This document shows positions 25,680-34,272 of a DNA stretch of 64,000 nt, one piece after another. The DNA is from Microbulbifer sp. TB1203 (GTDB lineage Bacteria > Pseudomonadota > Gammaproteobacteria > Pseudomonadales > Cellvibrionaceae). Under the pieces are notes generated by a model that saw only the letters and a list, made by a program, of their open reading frames with translations, searched no databases and had not been told where the DNA came from. The first letter of the stretch is position 1; the number at the start of each line of letters is the position of its first letter. The position numbers were made by a program, and so were the translations under genes. The stretch lies in assembly GCF_030997045.1 (NCBI RefSeq), contig NZ_CP116899.1:4178001-4242000 (forward strand), in the 5' to 3' direction.

Positions 25680-26492
25680 TCAGCCGCGAATAAACTGCGA
25701 TTTCTTGATCCAGTGACCACCCCGATATTTCCGGGTCGGCCTGGAATCTTTCTTCGCCCAGAAGAAATGCCGGTTGAACTGAAACTCCACATCGTACCCC
25801 TCTGCCAATTCCGCCAGCGGCATCGCCTGCCAGCTGGTCTCGCGGCGTTTGCTGGTGGCTTCCAGCAGATATTCCTTGTTGCCGGCGATGGCGACCACCC
25901 AGGCGTGGCCCTCTCCGTTGTGGGTGCCCATGGCGACGCGGGCGTCCACGCCCAGCTCGATCAGCCAGTCCGCGAGTAAAATCGCGTGGTCCTCGCAGTC
26001 GCCGCGTTTCTGGTAATAGGCCTGTCGTGAGGTCTGCCAGATATCGGCGAGTCCGGAGTACTGCAGGTGGTCGTATTGATACTCTTTGTTCATCGCCAGG
26101 GTATACAGCGGTACCCAGAGTTGTTTGGTCTTGAACGGTTTAAAACCCACCAGATAACTGCTGGCAAAGTGGTGCTCGCTGTCCAGGCCGCGGGCGGATG
26201 CGGTGGCTTCGCGAATGCCCTGCCAGTGCCAGATGGAGACATAGGCGCTCTGCTCGGGGCTGCGCTTGGCCACTGACTGCTGGATAAACTTTTCGGTCAG
26301 GGGCTGGCTGCTGCCCTGCACCCGCACGACGCCGCGCTGGGAGTCCTTGGAGTACTCTGTCTCTGCCGGCTGGCTGCCGAACTCCCGCAGTTGGAATTCA
26401 GGTTCGGTCGAAGGAACGCCGGGTAAGGTCACCAGTATATGCGGCAGCGTCAGGGCGGTACTGAAACCAATTGCCAGTATCCAGTAGCGCAT
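25680..26492 (-). CDS. transglutaminase-like cysteine protease domain protein, exported
   Basis: 270 residues. An N-terminal hydrophobic segment (about 2-22) targets it to the envelope. The papain-like transglutaminase core has Cys in QKRGDCEDHAILLADWL and His in GEGHAWVVAI, the expected Cys-His pair, with an acidic partner probably in LLEATS. It could cleave or crosslink envelope proteins; substrate unknown. It lies 8 bases after a small DUF350-like membrane protein gene and is presumably co-transcribed with it. Confidence 0.85.
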   Translation of the reverse strand: MRYWILAIGFSTALTLPHILVTLPGVPSTEPEFQLREFGSQPAETEYSKDSQRGVVRVQGSSQPLTEKFIQQSVAKRSPEQSAYVSIWHWQGIREATASARGLDSEHHFASSYLVGFKPFKTKQLWVPLYTLAMNKEYQYDHLQYSGLADIWQTSRQAYYQKRGDCEDHAILLADWLIELGVDARVAMGTHNGEGHAWVVAIAGNKEYLLEATSKRRETSWQAMPLAELAEGYDVEFQFNRHFFWAKKDSRPTRKYRGGHWIKKSQFIRG

Positions 26493-26500
26493 GCCTGTCT

Positions 26501-26731
26501 CTATCCCTTCAGGCCGAAAGAGATAATGATGGCAATAAACAGCAGGATGGTGGAGGCGAAAATAGCCACTGCGATATTGCCGCTCTTCAATTCGTTTTCG
26601 ATATCCACGTGCTTGAGCAGTTTCTTGTCGATTACGATCAGGGAGAGTATGCCGATCAGCAGGGCGAGAAAGGTGTAGATTAAATTGACCCCCAGGTTGA
26701 ACAGGGTGGCGGTGATAAATTCCAGTTCCAT
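26501..26731 (-). CDS. small membrane protein, DUF350-like
   Basis: 76 residues with two strong membrane helices (about 10-32 and 52-74) and a charged middle (DKKLLKHVDIENELKSGN). The short length and the ENELKSGNIAVAIF loop match the DUF350 family, integral membrane proteins of unknown role. It is the first gene of a two-gene unit with the transglutaminase-like protein. Confidence 0.75.
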   Translation of the reverse strand: MELEFITATLFNLGVNLIYTFLALLIGILSLIVIDKKLLKHVDIENELKSGNIAVAIFASTILLFIAIIISFGLKG

Positions 26732-26781
26732 AGTTATTGCTCGCGACCAGAAAAACTGCGTAGCCGCCTATTAAACCACAG

Positions 26782-26804
26782 AAAAGGGGGCCCGCAGGCC
26801 CCCT
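26782..26804 (-). terminator. rho-independent terminator of the subtilisin gene
   Basis: On the minus strand GGGGGCC/GGCCCCC with a TGCG loop is followed by CTTTTC. It begins about 25 bases after the protease stop codon. Confidence 0.8.
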
Positions 26805-26828
26805 AAGTCTGTCGCAATAGCAGCGGCT

Positions 26829-28370
26829 TTACTTGCAGTTCTTACCCTTACAGCTTCCGCCGTCGCTGGGATTGGTGCCGGTACAGCCATTGGCGGTCAG
26901 GTAATCCACTGCGGCCTTGGCCTGTACCAGGCCGTAGCCGTAGGCGTTGTCGCGGCCGGCTGCGCCCAGGTCTTCCGCAGAGGTGTCCAGGGCCGCGCGG
27001 ATTTCGCCGTTGGCGCAGTTGGGGAAGTTGCTCCACACCAGGGCGGCGACGCCGACGACGTGGGGTGTGGCCATGGAGGTGCCGTTGAAGTAGGCGTAGT
27101 CGCTGGCTTCCACGCTCAGGGTAGTGCTCGCACCCAACTGGTTCAGCAGGGCGACGCCGTCGGTATCGGAGATGCCCGCGGAGGGAATGGAGGTAACGGT
27201 TTCGCCCAGGGTGCCGGAGAGCATGCCCGGTTCGTTGTTGTAGATCACCGCGGCGATGCCGCCGCCGGCCTCGCAGTTGAGCACCTTGTCGACGAAGCTG
27301 ATATTGCCGCGCTGGATCAGGCACACTTTGTCGGCGGCCGCGGTGCAGGCGGATTCGGCGGTGCCGCAGTCGGCCAGGGCGCCGGTGACGGAGGCCAGCG
27401 GGCTGCCCTCCATGGCCAGGGCTTCCACCGGTGTTCCGGCCACGGTCAGGGAGGTGTCAAGGCCCGTGCCCATGGGCACCGAGGAGAGCACCTCCACGCC
27501 GGGGCCGGAGAGTTCCACCTGGTCGGTCTGCTGGGAGAAGTCGGCGACAACCTTGTTGCTGTCGATGGCGGCCACGGAAACCACCGAGTCGTAGGAGGCC
27601 GGGTAGGAGTGGCGGGTGTTGCCGTCGTTGCCGGCGGCGGCGATGGACAGAACCCCGGCGGTATTATAGATATCGGCAAATGCGCGCTCTTCTGTTCTGG
27701 AGGCGCGCTCGCCGCCCAGGCTCATATTGATCACGTTGGCGCCGTTGCTGACACAGGTGTCGGCGGCCGCCACCAGGGAGGATGAATAGCCCCAGCCGTC
27801 GGCGTTGAACACCTTGACGATATGCAGGTTGATGTTGGCACTGGGCATCACACCCACCACGCCCACGCTGTTGTTGATGGCGGCGATGGTGCCGGCTACG
27901 TGGGTGCCGTGGCCGTCCTGATCTTCGTACCAGTTGCCGGTGCCGGAATCGTTGGTGCCGGTGACGGCATTGCCGGACAGGTCTTCGTGGGCGATGTTGT
28001 AACCGGAGTCGATGATGCACACGGTGCGGTTGCCGGCCAGGACGTCGCTCACCTGGTCCGCCTGCACCATGGGGATTCCGTAGGGCACGCTCTGCGCCAT
28101 CAGGTAGCGTTTGACGTCTTCTTCCACATACTCCACGTTCGGGTTGTTCTGCAGTGCCTGCAGAGCCTTCTCCGGCAGGTGGGCGGCAACGGCGTTGCGC
28201 TTCTCCAGCCCGAGGGCGACACGGCCGCCGTGCTGTTTCATCTGCGCCTGGATCGCGGGGCCCTTGCCCTCCTTGAACTTGACGATATAGCGGTCGTCAG
28301 CAGCGTTGGCCTGGGTGGAGAGGGCCAGCGCCAGGGCGCTGGCGGCAAAGAGAGGTAGCTTGCTTGTCAT
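26829..28370 (-). CDS. secreted subtilisin-like serine protease (S8) with PA domain
   Basis: 513 residues. Signal peptide 1-23, inhibitor I9 propeptide (DRYIVKFKEGKG to about residue 88), then the S8 catalytic domain. The triad is Asp in CIIDSGYN, His in DGHGTHVAGT and Ser in FNGTSMATPHVVG. A protease-associated insert (CLIQRGNISFVDKVLNCEAG) lies between His and Ser, as in many marine secreted subtilases. The C-terminal tail is Lys/Cys-rich (SCKGKNCK) and may be removed on maturation. The gene is monocistronic, with its own terminator at 26782-26804. Confidence 0.95.
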   Translation of the reverse strand: MTSKLPLFAASALALALSTQANAADDRYIVKFKEGKGPAIQAQMKQHGGRVALGLEKRNAVAAHLPEKALQALQNNPNVEYVEEDVKRYLMAQSVPYGIPMVQADQVSDVLAGNRTVCIIDSGYNIAHEDLSGNAVTGTNDSGTGNWYEDQDGHGTHVAGTIAAINNSVGVVGVMPSANINLHIVKVFNADGWGYSSSLVAAADTCVSNGANVINMSLGGERASRTEERAFADIYNTAGVLSIAAAGNDGNTRHSYPASYDSVVSVAAIDSNKVVADFSQQTDQVELSGPGVEVLSSVPMGTGLDTSLTVAGTPVEALAMEGSPLASVTGALADCGTAESACTAAADKVCLIQRGNISFVDKVLNCEAGGGIAAVIYNNEPGMLSGTLGETVTSIPSAGISDTDGVALLNQLGASTTLSVEASDYAYFNGTSMATPHVVGVAALVWSNFPNCANGEIRAALDTSAEDLGAAGRDNAYGYGLVQAKAAVDYLTANGCTGTNPSDGGSCKGKNCK

Positions 28371-28677
28371 TAGTAGTGCTCCACAGTAAGTGTTCAGCGT
28401 ATCTAGTTATTGGAATGGTCTGCCTCCCGGTGGCACCTGGGCATTCGATTGGAGAATGCAGTGCCGCCGACTGCTGGTGGCGGGAGAAAGAAAGATAACA
28501 GGCAGGATATTGGCGCCAATTGGAATGTTTCAGTTGTGTGATGTGATCACTATTTCTGAAAAGTATTCTGGTGAGAGGGTGTTTTATCGCTACGGAAGGG
28601 TTCGCCAGCTTCGTCCTACCCATTAGGGTCTGCTGTTTGACTTTGTACAAAAGTATGAAAAGTACTATCTGAAAGGA
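28371..28677. other. gap without a recognisable gene
   Basis: About 300 bases between the subtilisin start and the inverted repeat at 28721. It must hold the protease promoter. A 78-codon plus-strand frame (28390-28626) has no ribosome site or recognisable domain. Nothing else stands out. Confidence 0.4.
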
Positions 28678-28720
28678 ATGAGCGATCGCCCTTCCCCTGC
28701 GCGGCGTATCTTGCTAATGC

Positions 28721-28766
28721 CCTGTAGGAGCGGCGGGCGGATGGCCGCCCCCGCCGCTCCTACAGG
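28721..28766. repeat. palindromic repeat, TGTAGGAGCGG family
   Basis: A tight 46-bp hairpin beginning CCTGTAGGAGCGGCGGGC and ending with its complement GCCGCTCCTACAGG, just past the stop of the M16 protease gene. Other members are listed separately. Confidence 0.8.
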
Positions 28767-28779
28767 GGGAAGGAAGGAT

Positions 28780-31611
28780 TTATTGGCCGCTAGCTACGGC
28801 CGGCTCGTCGAGCTGCTTGCCATCCGTGTCCAGCTCAGCCACGGGGCCGATATCCAGCGATTCTATCCCGGCAGCGATCTTTTCCTTGTCGCCGACGATC
28901 ACCCAGGTAAAGCGGTCGGGCTTGATCACCTCTCCCGCCAGCTGGTGCACCCGCTCCAGGTCTATGTCGCGAATCCGCTGCGCGTAGCCGTCCATGTAGT
29001 CCAGCGGGCGTCCGTAGATGACGATATCCGCTGCGGCGCCGGCCACGGCGGCGATGGTCTCGAAGCGGCCGGGCAGTTCGTTGATCCGCTTGCTTTTGAT
29101 TTTCTCCAGTTCGTCCTGCTGCGCCGGCCGATCGGCGATATAGGCATTCAGCTCCTTCTGCAGTTCCGCCAGGGACTCCTTGGTCTTGTCCGTCTGCACC
29201 GGCGCGTACACCAGGTAGGGCTGCTGGCCCACGGCACCGGTCAGGAAGGAGTAGGCGCCGTAAGCCCAGTGCTTCTCCTCGCGCAGGTTCATATTGATGC
29301 GCGCGGTAAAGGTGCCGCCGATGATGTCGTTCATCATATGCATGGCCTCGGCCCGGGGCATTTTCTCCGAGGGCGCGAGCAGGCCGCCGATAATGATCGA
29401 CTGCTCGGCGCCGGGCTTGTTGATCAGGTAGACGCGGGCGCTGTCCGGATGGGATATCTGCGCCAGGTTCTTCCGCGGCAGCGGGGTCTCGGGTTTCTGC
29501 CAGTCGGCGAAGTGCTTTTCCAGCTGCGCCTTGAGCGCGTCCATGGTGATATCGCCCACCGCCACCAGGGTGGCGTTGTCCGGGCGCAGCCAGGTCTCGT
29601 GGTATTGCACCAGGTCGTCGCGGGTCAGGGACTGGATGGAGTCCTCGGTGCCGCTGCCGGTAAAGGGCACACCGTAGGCGTGGTCCTCGCCGTAGAGCAG
29701 CGGCGGCAGGCTGCGCAGGGCCATCTGCACCGGCTGGGTCTTCTCCTGCTGGATGCCTGCCAGCCAGCGGCCGCGCTTGCGCTCGATCTCCTCCTTGGAA
29801 AACTGCGGGCGCAGCACCACGTCGGCGAACAGGGCCATGGACTCATCCAGGTTGTCGGCCAGTGCGTTGAGGCGCACCCTGGAGGTGTCGATATCCGCAC
29901 CCGCGCCGATCTGCGCGCCCAGCAGTTCCTCCCGCTCGCTGATTTCCAGCGCGCCCAGCTCGCCGGCGCCCTCCTTGAGCATGGACATGGCATAGCTGGC
30001 GGTGCCCAGCTTCTTGCCCTGGTCCGCGGCGTAGCCGGCGTCGAACAATATCTGTAGATCCACCACCGGGACCGCGTGGCGCTCCGCTAACACCACCTTC
30101 AGACCGTTGGCCAGTTCCGCGGTCTGGAGCTCCGGAAAAGGCACCGAGGGGAATTCCCCCGGCTGCGGCAGTTGTGAACGATCGGCGCCGGCGGCGGCGG
30201 TCTTGTACTCGGGAAAGGGGTGCACTTCCAGGTTGTAGTCGCCGCTGGACAGCCACTCTTGCGCCGCTGCCCGCACCTGCTGCGGGGTCAGTTGCTGCTT
30301 CTCGGCCAGGGCCTTGAGGGCGGCGTTGGGATCGCCCAGGTAGAGTTCGCCGCGGGCCAGGGTGACTCCCTTGCCGCTCCAGCCGCCGATCTGTTCCAGG
30401 CTGCGGGCGGCGCTGGCGTAGGCGCTCATATTGACCCGCTGCAGTTCCTCGGCGGTGGGGCCCTCTTCCAGGAAGCGCGCCACCTCCTCATCGATGGCCT
30501 TCTCCACCTCGGCCAGCTCCACTCCGGGCTTGGCATCGGCCACCACCTGGAAGATCGAGGCCAGCTCGAATTCATACAGGTTGACCGAAGCGTTGGTGGC
30601 CAGCTGATCTTTGTAGACCAGGCGCTTGTACAGGCGCGAATTCTTGCCCTCGCCCAGCACCGCCGCGGCCAGAGCCACCGCGTTGGCGTCCGCGTGGCTC
30701 AGGTTGGGGGTGTTCCACACCTTGTACAGGCGCGATTGGGCCACGCGGTCGAACATCTGTTCGCGGGAGGACTGGTCGCGTTTGGCGATCCAGGCTTTCT
30801 TCTTCACCAGGGGTGGGCCGGCGGGAATATCGGCGAAGTAGTTGCCCACTTTTTCCTTCGCGGTCTCCACATCGATATCGCCGGCCAGCACCAGCACGGT
30901 GTTGGCGGCGCCGTAGTAGGTCTTGAACCACTGGTGAACGTCGTCCAGCGATGCCGCGTTCAGGTCCTCCATGGAGCCGATGGTGGTCCAGGAGTAGGGG
31001 TGACCCTCGGGGAAGATGGCCTTCTGCATCTGCTCCCAGACTTTCCCGTAGGGCTGGTTCTGTCCCTGGCGCTTCTCGTTCTGCACTACGCCGCGCTGCT
31101 CGTCGAGCTTCTCCTGGGTGATGGCGCCGAGCAGGTGGCCCATGCGGTCGGACTCCATCCACAGGGCCATATCCAGCGCGTTCTTGGGCACCGTTTCGAA
31201 GTAGTTGGTGCGGTCGAGCCAGGTGGTGCCGTTCATGCCGGTGGCGCCGGCCTGCTCAAAGGGCTTGAAGAATTCGTCGTCGTAGTTTTCCGAGCCGTTG
31301 AACATCAGGTGCTCGAACAGGTGCGCGAAGCCAGTGCGCCCGGGCTTCTCATCCTTGGAGCCCACGTGGTACCAGACCCCCACGGAGACGATCGGCGCTT
31401 TGGAGTCCTCGTGCACGATGACGCGCAGGCCGTTGTCCAGGGTGAATTTGTCGTAGGGAATGGAGAGGGGTTCCGGGGCCTTGGTTTCGACGGTGGGCGA
31501 GGCCGGGGTTTCCTCAGTACTGGCGGGGGCAGCGGACTGCCGGGGCTCTTCGCAGGCGCTCAGCAACAGTGGCAGCGCGACGGCCAGGCAGCAGCGGGAA
31601 AAACTTTTCAT
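28780..31611 (-). CDS. M16 family zinc peptidase, two-module lipoprotein
   Basis: 943 residues. MKSFSRCCLAVALPLLLSAC is a lipoprotein signal with Cys20, so the protein is membrane-anchored and periplasmic. The first M16 module carries the inverted zinc motif HLFEH in FAHLFEHLMFNGSENY and the downstream Glu region. A second module starting near residue 500 (ETLELANGLKVV-like strand QTAELANGLKVVLAERH) lacks the zinc ligands. This is the pitrilysin-type arrangement of active plus inactive half. It degrades peptides; the specific substrate is unknown. It follows 100 kDa-class family length. Confidence 0.93.
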   Translation of the reverse strand: MKSFSRCCLAVALPLLLSACEEPRQSAAPASTEETPASPTVETKAPEPLSIPYDKFTLDNGLRVIVHEDSKAPIVSVGVWYHVGSKDEKPGRTGFAHLFEHLMFNGSENYDDEFFKPFEQAGATGMNGTTWLDRTNYFETVPKNALDMALWMESDRMGHLLGAITQEKLDEQRGVVQNEKRQGQNQPYGKVWEQMQKAIFPEGHPYSWTTIGSMEDLNAASLDDVHQWFKTYYGAANTVLVLAGDIDVETAKEKVGNYFADIPAGPPLVKKKAWIAKRDQSSREQMFDRVAQSRLYKVWNTPNLSHADANAVALAAAVLGEGKNSRLYKRLVYKDQLATNASVNLYEFELASIFQVVADAKPGVELAEVEKAIDEEVARFLEEGPTAEELQRVNMSAYASAARSLEQIGGWSGKGVTLARGELYLGDPNAALKALAEKQQLTPQQVRAAAQEWLSSGDYNLEVHPFPEYKTAAAGADRSQLPQPGEFPSVPFPELQTAELANGLKVVLAERHAVPVVDLQILFDAGYAADQGKKLGTASYAMSMLKEGAGELGALEISEREELLGAQIGAGADIDTSRVRLNALADNLDESMALFADVVLRPQFSKEEIERKRGRWLAGIQQEKTQPVQMALRSLPPLLYGEDHAYGVPFTGSGTEDSIQSLTRDDLVQYHETWLRPDNATLVAVGDITMDALKAQLEKHFADWQKPETPLPRKNLAQISHPDSARVYLINKPGAEQSIIIGGLLAPSEKMPRAEAMHMMNDIIGGTFTARINMNLREEKHWAYGAYSFLTGAVGQQPYLVYAPVQTDKTKESLAELQKELNAYIADRPAQQDELEKIKSKRINELPGRFETIAAVAGAAADIVIYGRPLDYMDGYAQRIRDIDLERVHQLAGEVIKPDRFTWVIVGDKEKIAAGIESLDIGPVAELDTDGKQLDEPAVASGQ

Positions 31612-31697
31612 GGCGAATTCCTTTTTCCTGGTTATTTGCCCGGACCTTTATACCGGCCGACACCGTTGCTGGCAAACCGAGGGGGAACTATCACGTT

Positions 31698-31770
31698 TGT
31701 AGGAGCGGGCCATGCCCGCGATCAAACTCCGATCGCGGGCATGGCGGATGGCCGCCCCGCCGCTCCTACA
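31698..31770. repeat. palindromic repeat, TGTAGGAGCGG family
   Basis: TGTAGGAGCGGGCCATGCCC at the left and GCCGCTCCTACA at the right, with the internal GATCGCGGGCATGG. The right arm contains an extra GGATGGCCGCCC segment, as if two subtypes had recombined. Confidence 0.8.
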
Positions 31771-31799
31771 GCGAGATTTTTCCTAACACAGCATTGTGG

Positions 31800-31997
31800 C
31801 TAAGCATCGTCCTCGCTCTGCACGGCCAGCTGCAGGTTGCCATCGCTGTCTTCGCTGGCGATCACCACTACCGGGCGGCAGCACACCGAACAGTCTTCGG
31901 TATAGGTCTGCATGTCTACGGAGCGGTCCACCACCAGAGTGATGGGCTCGCCGCAATAGGGGCAACTGGCGCGATGCTCTTCCAGTCCAGGGATCAT
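31800..31997 (-). CDS. CPXCG-motif cysteine-rich protein
   Basis: 65 residues with CPYCG near the N-terminus and CSVCC about 22 residues later, a four-cysteine zinc-ribbon pattern followed by an acidic tail. It matches the small CPXCG family of gammaproteobacteria, whose function is unknown. Its start overlaps the hydrolase stop (ATGA), so the two are translationally coupled. Confidence 0.88.
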   Translation of the reverse strand: MIPGLEEHRASCPYCGEPITLVVDRSVDMQTYTEDCSVCCRPVVVIASEDSDGNLQLAVQSEDDA

Positions 31998-32773
31998 TCT
32001 GTGGTTCCTCGCTGTGGCAGGTAGCGCCCAGCCCAGGCGGCCAGGGTGTCGGCGATGTAATCCGCGTCCTTCTGGCGGGTGAGCAGATGGTCGGCGTCGT
32101 CCAGGCTGATAAAGCTCTTCGGGTGCATGGCGCGGTTATAGATTTCCGCCGCCTCGCCCACAGAGACCATATTGTCCAGCGGCGAGTGGTAGATCAGCAG
32201 CGGCCGGTCCAGGTTGCGGATATGGCCGGACCTGCGCCGCTGCAGGTCGTCGAGAAACTGCTTGCGGATCACGAAGGGCCGCCCGCCCAGCTGCACTTCC
32301 GCCTGCCCCTCGCGCAGGATGGTATCCACGGAGTCCGCGAACTGGCGGGTGACGTGTTCGGCATCGGCGGGGGCGGCGATGGTGGCGATGGCGCGGGCCT
32401 CGGGAATCGCGCCGGCCGCGGCGAGTACCGCGGCGCCGCCCAGGCTGTGGCCCAGCAGCAGTTCCGGCGGCCGCTGCTCGCGGCGCAGAAATTCGGCGGC
32501 GGCGAGCAGATCCGCCACATTGGAGGAGAAGTTGGTGTCGGCGAAGTCCCCTTCGCTGTCCCCCAGTCCGGTGAAGTCGAAGCGCAACACCGCGTAGCCC
32601 AGCTCCGCCAGCCGGCGGGCGATGCGCGAGGCGGCCAGCACGTCCTTGCCGCAGGTAAAGCAGTGGGCGAAGAGAACCGTGGCGCGCGGCGGCCCTTTCG
32701 CCGGAACCTCCAGTATACCGGCCAGTCGCGCGCCGCTGCCGCCGGGAAAGGTCACCTTGTGCCGCCTGCCCAT
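31994..32773 (-). CDS. alpha/beta hydrolase
   Basis: 259 residues from ATG 32773, with GGGAGA upstream. The frame is open 22 codons further but without family similarity. VLFAHCFTCGKD is the oxyanion region, Ser lies in the nucleophile elbow LLGHSLGGAAV, and Asp and His are probably in YHSPLDNMVS and DDADHLLT. It resembles the hydrolase family that in other bacteria is sometimes fused to an OsmC domain; here no OsmC part is present. A cytoplasmic esterase or peptidase is likely, substrate unknown. Confidence 0.85.
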   Translation of the reverse strand: MGRRHKVTFPGGSGARLAGILEVPAKGPPRATVLFAHCFTCGKDVLAASRIARRLAELGYAVLRFDFTGLGDSEGDFADTNFSSNVADLLAAAEFLRREQRPPELLLGHSLGGAAVLAAAGAIPEARAIATIAAPADAEHVTRQFADSVDTILREGQAEVQLGGRPFVIRKQFLDDLQRRRSGHIRNLDRPLLIYHSPLDNMVSVGEAAEIYNRAMHPKSFISLDDADHLLTRQKDADYIADTLAAWAGRYLPQRGTTE

Positions 32774-32961
32774 GGAAGTATCTCCCTGTCCGTTTCCGGG
32801 CAATGGTAGGGAGCGGTGGCCGGCGGGGCAATTGGCCATTCGGCCGGTCTTTTGCGGCCACGCCGCGTGGTAACGATATCAGGTGCCGCCGGGGCGGCGG
32901 CGGGCCGACGCAATTGTTATACTCCGCGCCCACTTTTCCACAGATACAGAGGGGACTGGCA

Positions 32962-34125
32962 ATGGCGGTCAAACTGATGAAGGATCTGGACCTGAAAGGC
33001 AAACGCCTGCTGATTCGCGAAGACTTGAACGTGCCGATAAAAGACGGCGCGGTCACCTCCGACGCCCGTATTCGAGCCGCCCTGCCCACTATTCAGGCCG
33101 CTGTAGACGCCGGCGCCAGGGTGCTGCTGATGTCCCATCTGGGCCGCCCCACCGAGGGCGAATACGAGGAAGAGTTCTCCCTGGCCCCGGTGGCCGCTCA
33201 TCTGGGGAAACTATTGGGGTGCGAGGTGCCGCTGATCAAGGAGTGGCGCGAAGGTGTAGAGCTGGCCGACGGCGAAGTGGCGCTGCTGGAAAATGTGCGT
33301 TTCAACTCCGGCGAGAAGAAGGACGACGAGCAACTGGCCCGCGCCTACGCCAGCCTGTGCGATATCTTCGTGATGGACGCCTTCGGCACCGCCCACCGCG
33401 CCCAGGCGTCCACCCACGGGGTGGCCAAATATGCCCCGGTGGCCTGTGCCGGCCCGCTGCTGGCGGAGGAACTGGATGCGCTGGAGAAGGCCCTGGCCAA
33501 TCCCGCGCGGCCGATGGTGGCGATCGTCGGCGGCTCCAAGGTCTCCACCAAGCTCAGCGTGCTGGAGACCCTCGCGGATAAGGTGGACCAACTGATTGTG
33601 GGCGGCGGCATCGCCAACACCTTCCTCGCCGCGGCCGGCAAGCCGGTGGGCAAGTCCCTGTGCGAGCACGACCTGGTGGATACCGCGAGCAGCCTGATGC
33701 AGAAATGCGATATCCCGCTGCCGGTGGACGTGGTGACCGGCAAGGAGTTCAGCGAATCCGCCGAAGCGGAAACCAAACCCGCCGACGAGGTGGCCGCGGA
33801 CGATATGATTTTCGATATCGGCCCGCAATCCTCGGAAAAGCTCGAGGAAATCCTGCGCGGGGCGAAAACCATTATCTGGAACGGCCCGGTGGGAGTGTTC
33901 GAATTCGACCAGTTCGGCGGCGGCACCGAGCGCCTGTCGAAAGCCATCGCCGAGAGCGATGCCTTTTCCATCGCCGGCGGCGGCGACACCCTGGCGGCGG
34001 TGGACAAGTACGGTATCACCGACAAGGTCTCCTATATCTCCACCGGCGGCGGCGCCTTCCTGGAATATGTGGAGGGCAAGACACTGCCCGCAGTGGCGAT
34101 TCTCGAATCCCGCGCCCAAGACTGA
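32962..34125 (+). CDS. pgk: phosphoglycerate kinase
   Basis: 387 residues. It transfers phosphate between 1,3-bisphosphoglycerate and ADP in glycolysis. LIREDLNVPIKDG (substrate loop), LMSHLGRPTEG, VAIVGGSKVSTKLSVLE and WNGPVGVFEFDQFGGGTE are all conserved. The start at 32962 follows GAGGGGA. It is followed by fba, as in pseudomonads, but is separated from epd by about 25 kb of unrelated genes. Confidence 0.97.
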   Translation: MAVKLMKDLDLKGKRLLIREDLNVPIKDGAVTSDARIRAALPTIQAAVDAGARVLLMSHLGRPTEGEYEEEFSLAPVAAHLGKLLGCEVPLIKEWREGVELADGEVALLENVRFNSGEKKDDEQLARAYASLCDIFVMDAFGTAHRAQASTHGVAKYAPVACAGPLLAEELDALEKALANPARPMVAIVGGSKVSTKLSVLETLADKVDQLIVGGGIANTFLAAAGKPVGKSLCEHDLVDTASSLMQKCDIPLPVDVVTGKEFSESAEAETKPADEVAADDMIFDIGPQSSEKLEEILRGAKTIIWNGPVGVFEFDQFGGGTERLSKAIAESDAFSIAGGGDTLAAVDKYGITDKVSYISTGGGAFLEYVEGKTLPAVAILESRAQD

Positions 34126-34133
34126 CCGATTTC

Positions 34134-34217
34134 TGTAGGAGCGGCGGGGCGGCCATCCGCCATGCCCGCGATCGAAGGTTCTGCCAGCACTGATCGCGGG
34201 CATGGCCCGCTCCTACA
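34134..34217. repeat. palindromic repeat, TGTAGGAGCGG family
   Basis: Inverted pair between pgk and fba. The left arm TGTAGGAGCGGCGGGGCGGC is of the longer subtype; the right arm GGGCATGGCCCGCTCCTACA is of the common subtype. Confidence 0.8.
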
Positions 34218-34272
34218 AAAGCTCTAAAAACAATTATTAGCATTTCGCACCGAGACGAGACAGGAATTTTTT

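Noticed and set aside
30220..31803. 527-codon plus-strand frame opposite the M16 peptidase gene
   Set aside because: Antisense to a conserved coding region, low-complexity Gly/Val/His product.
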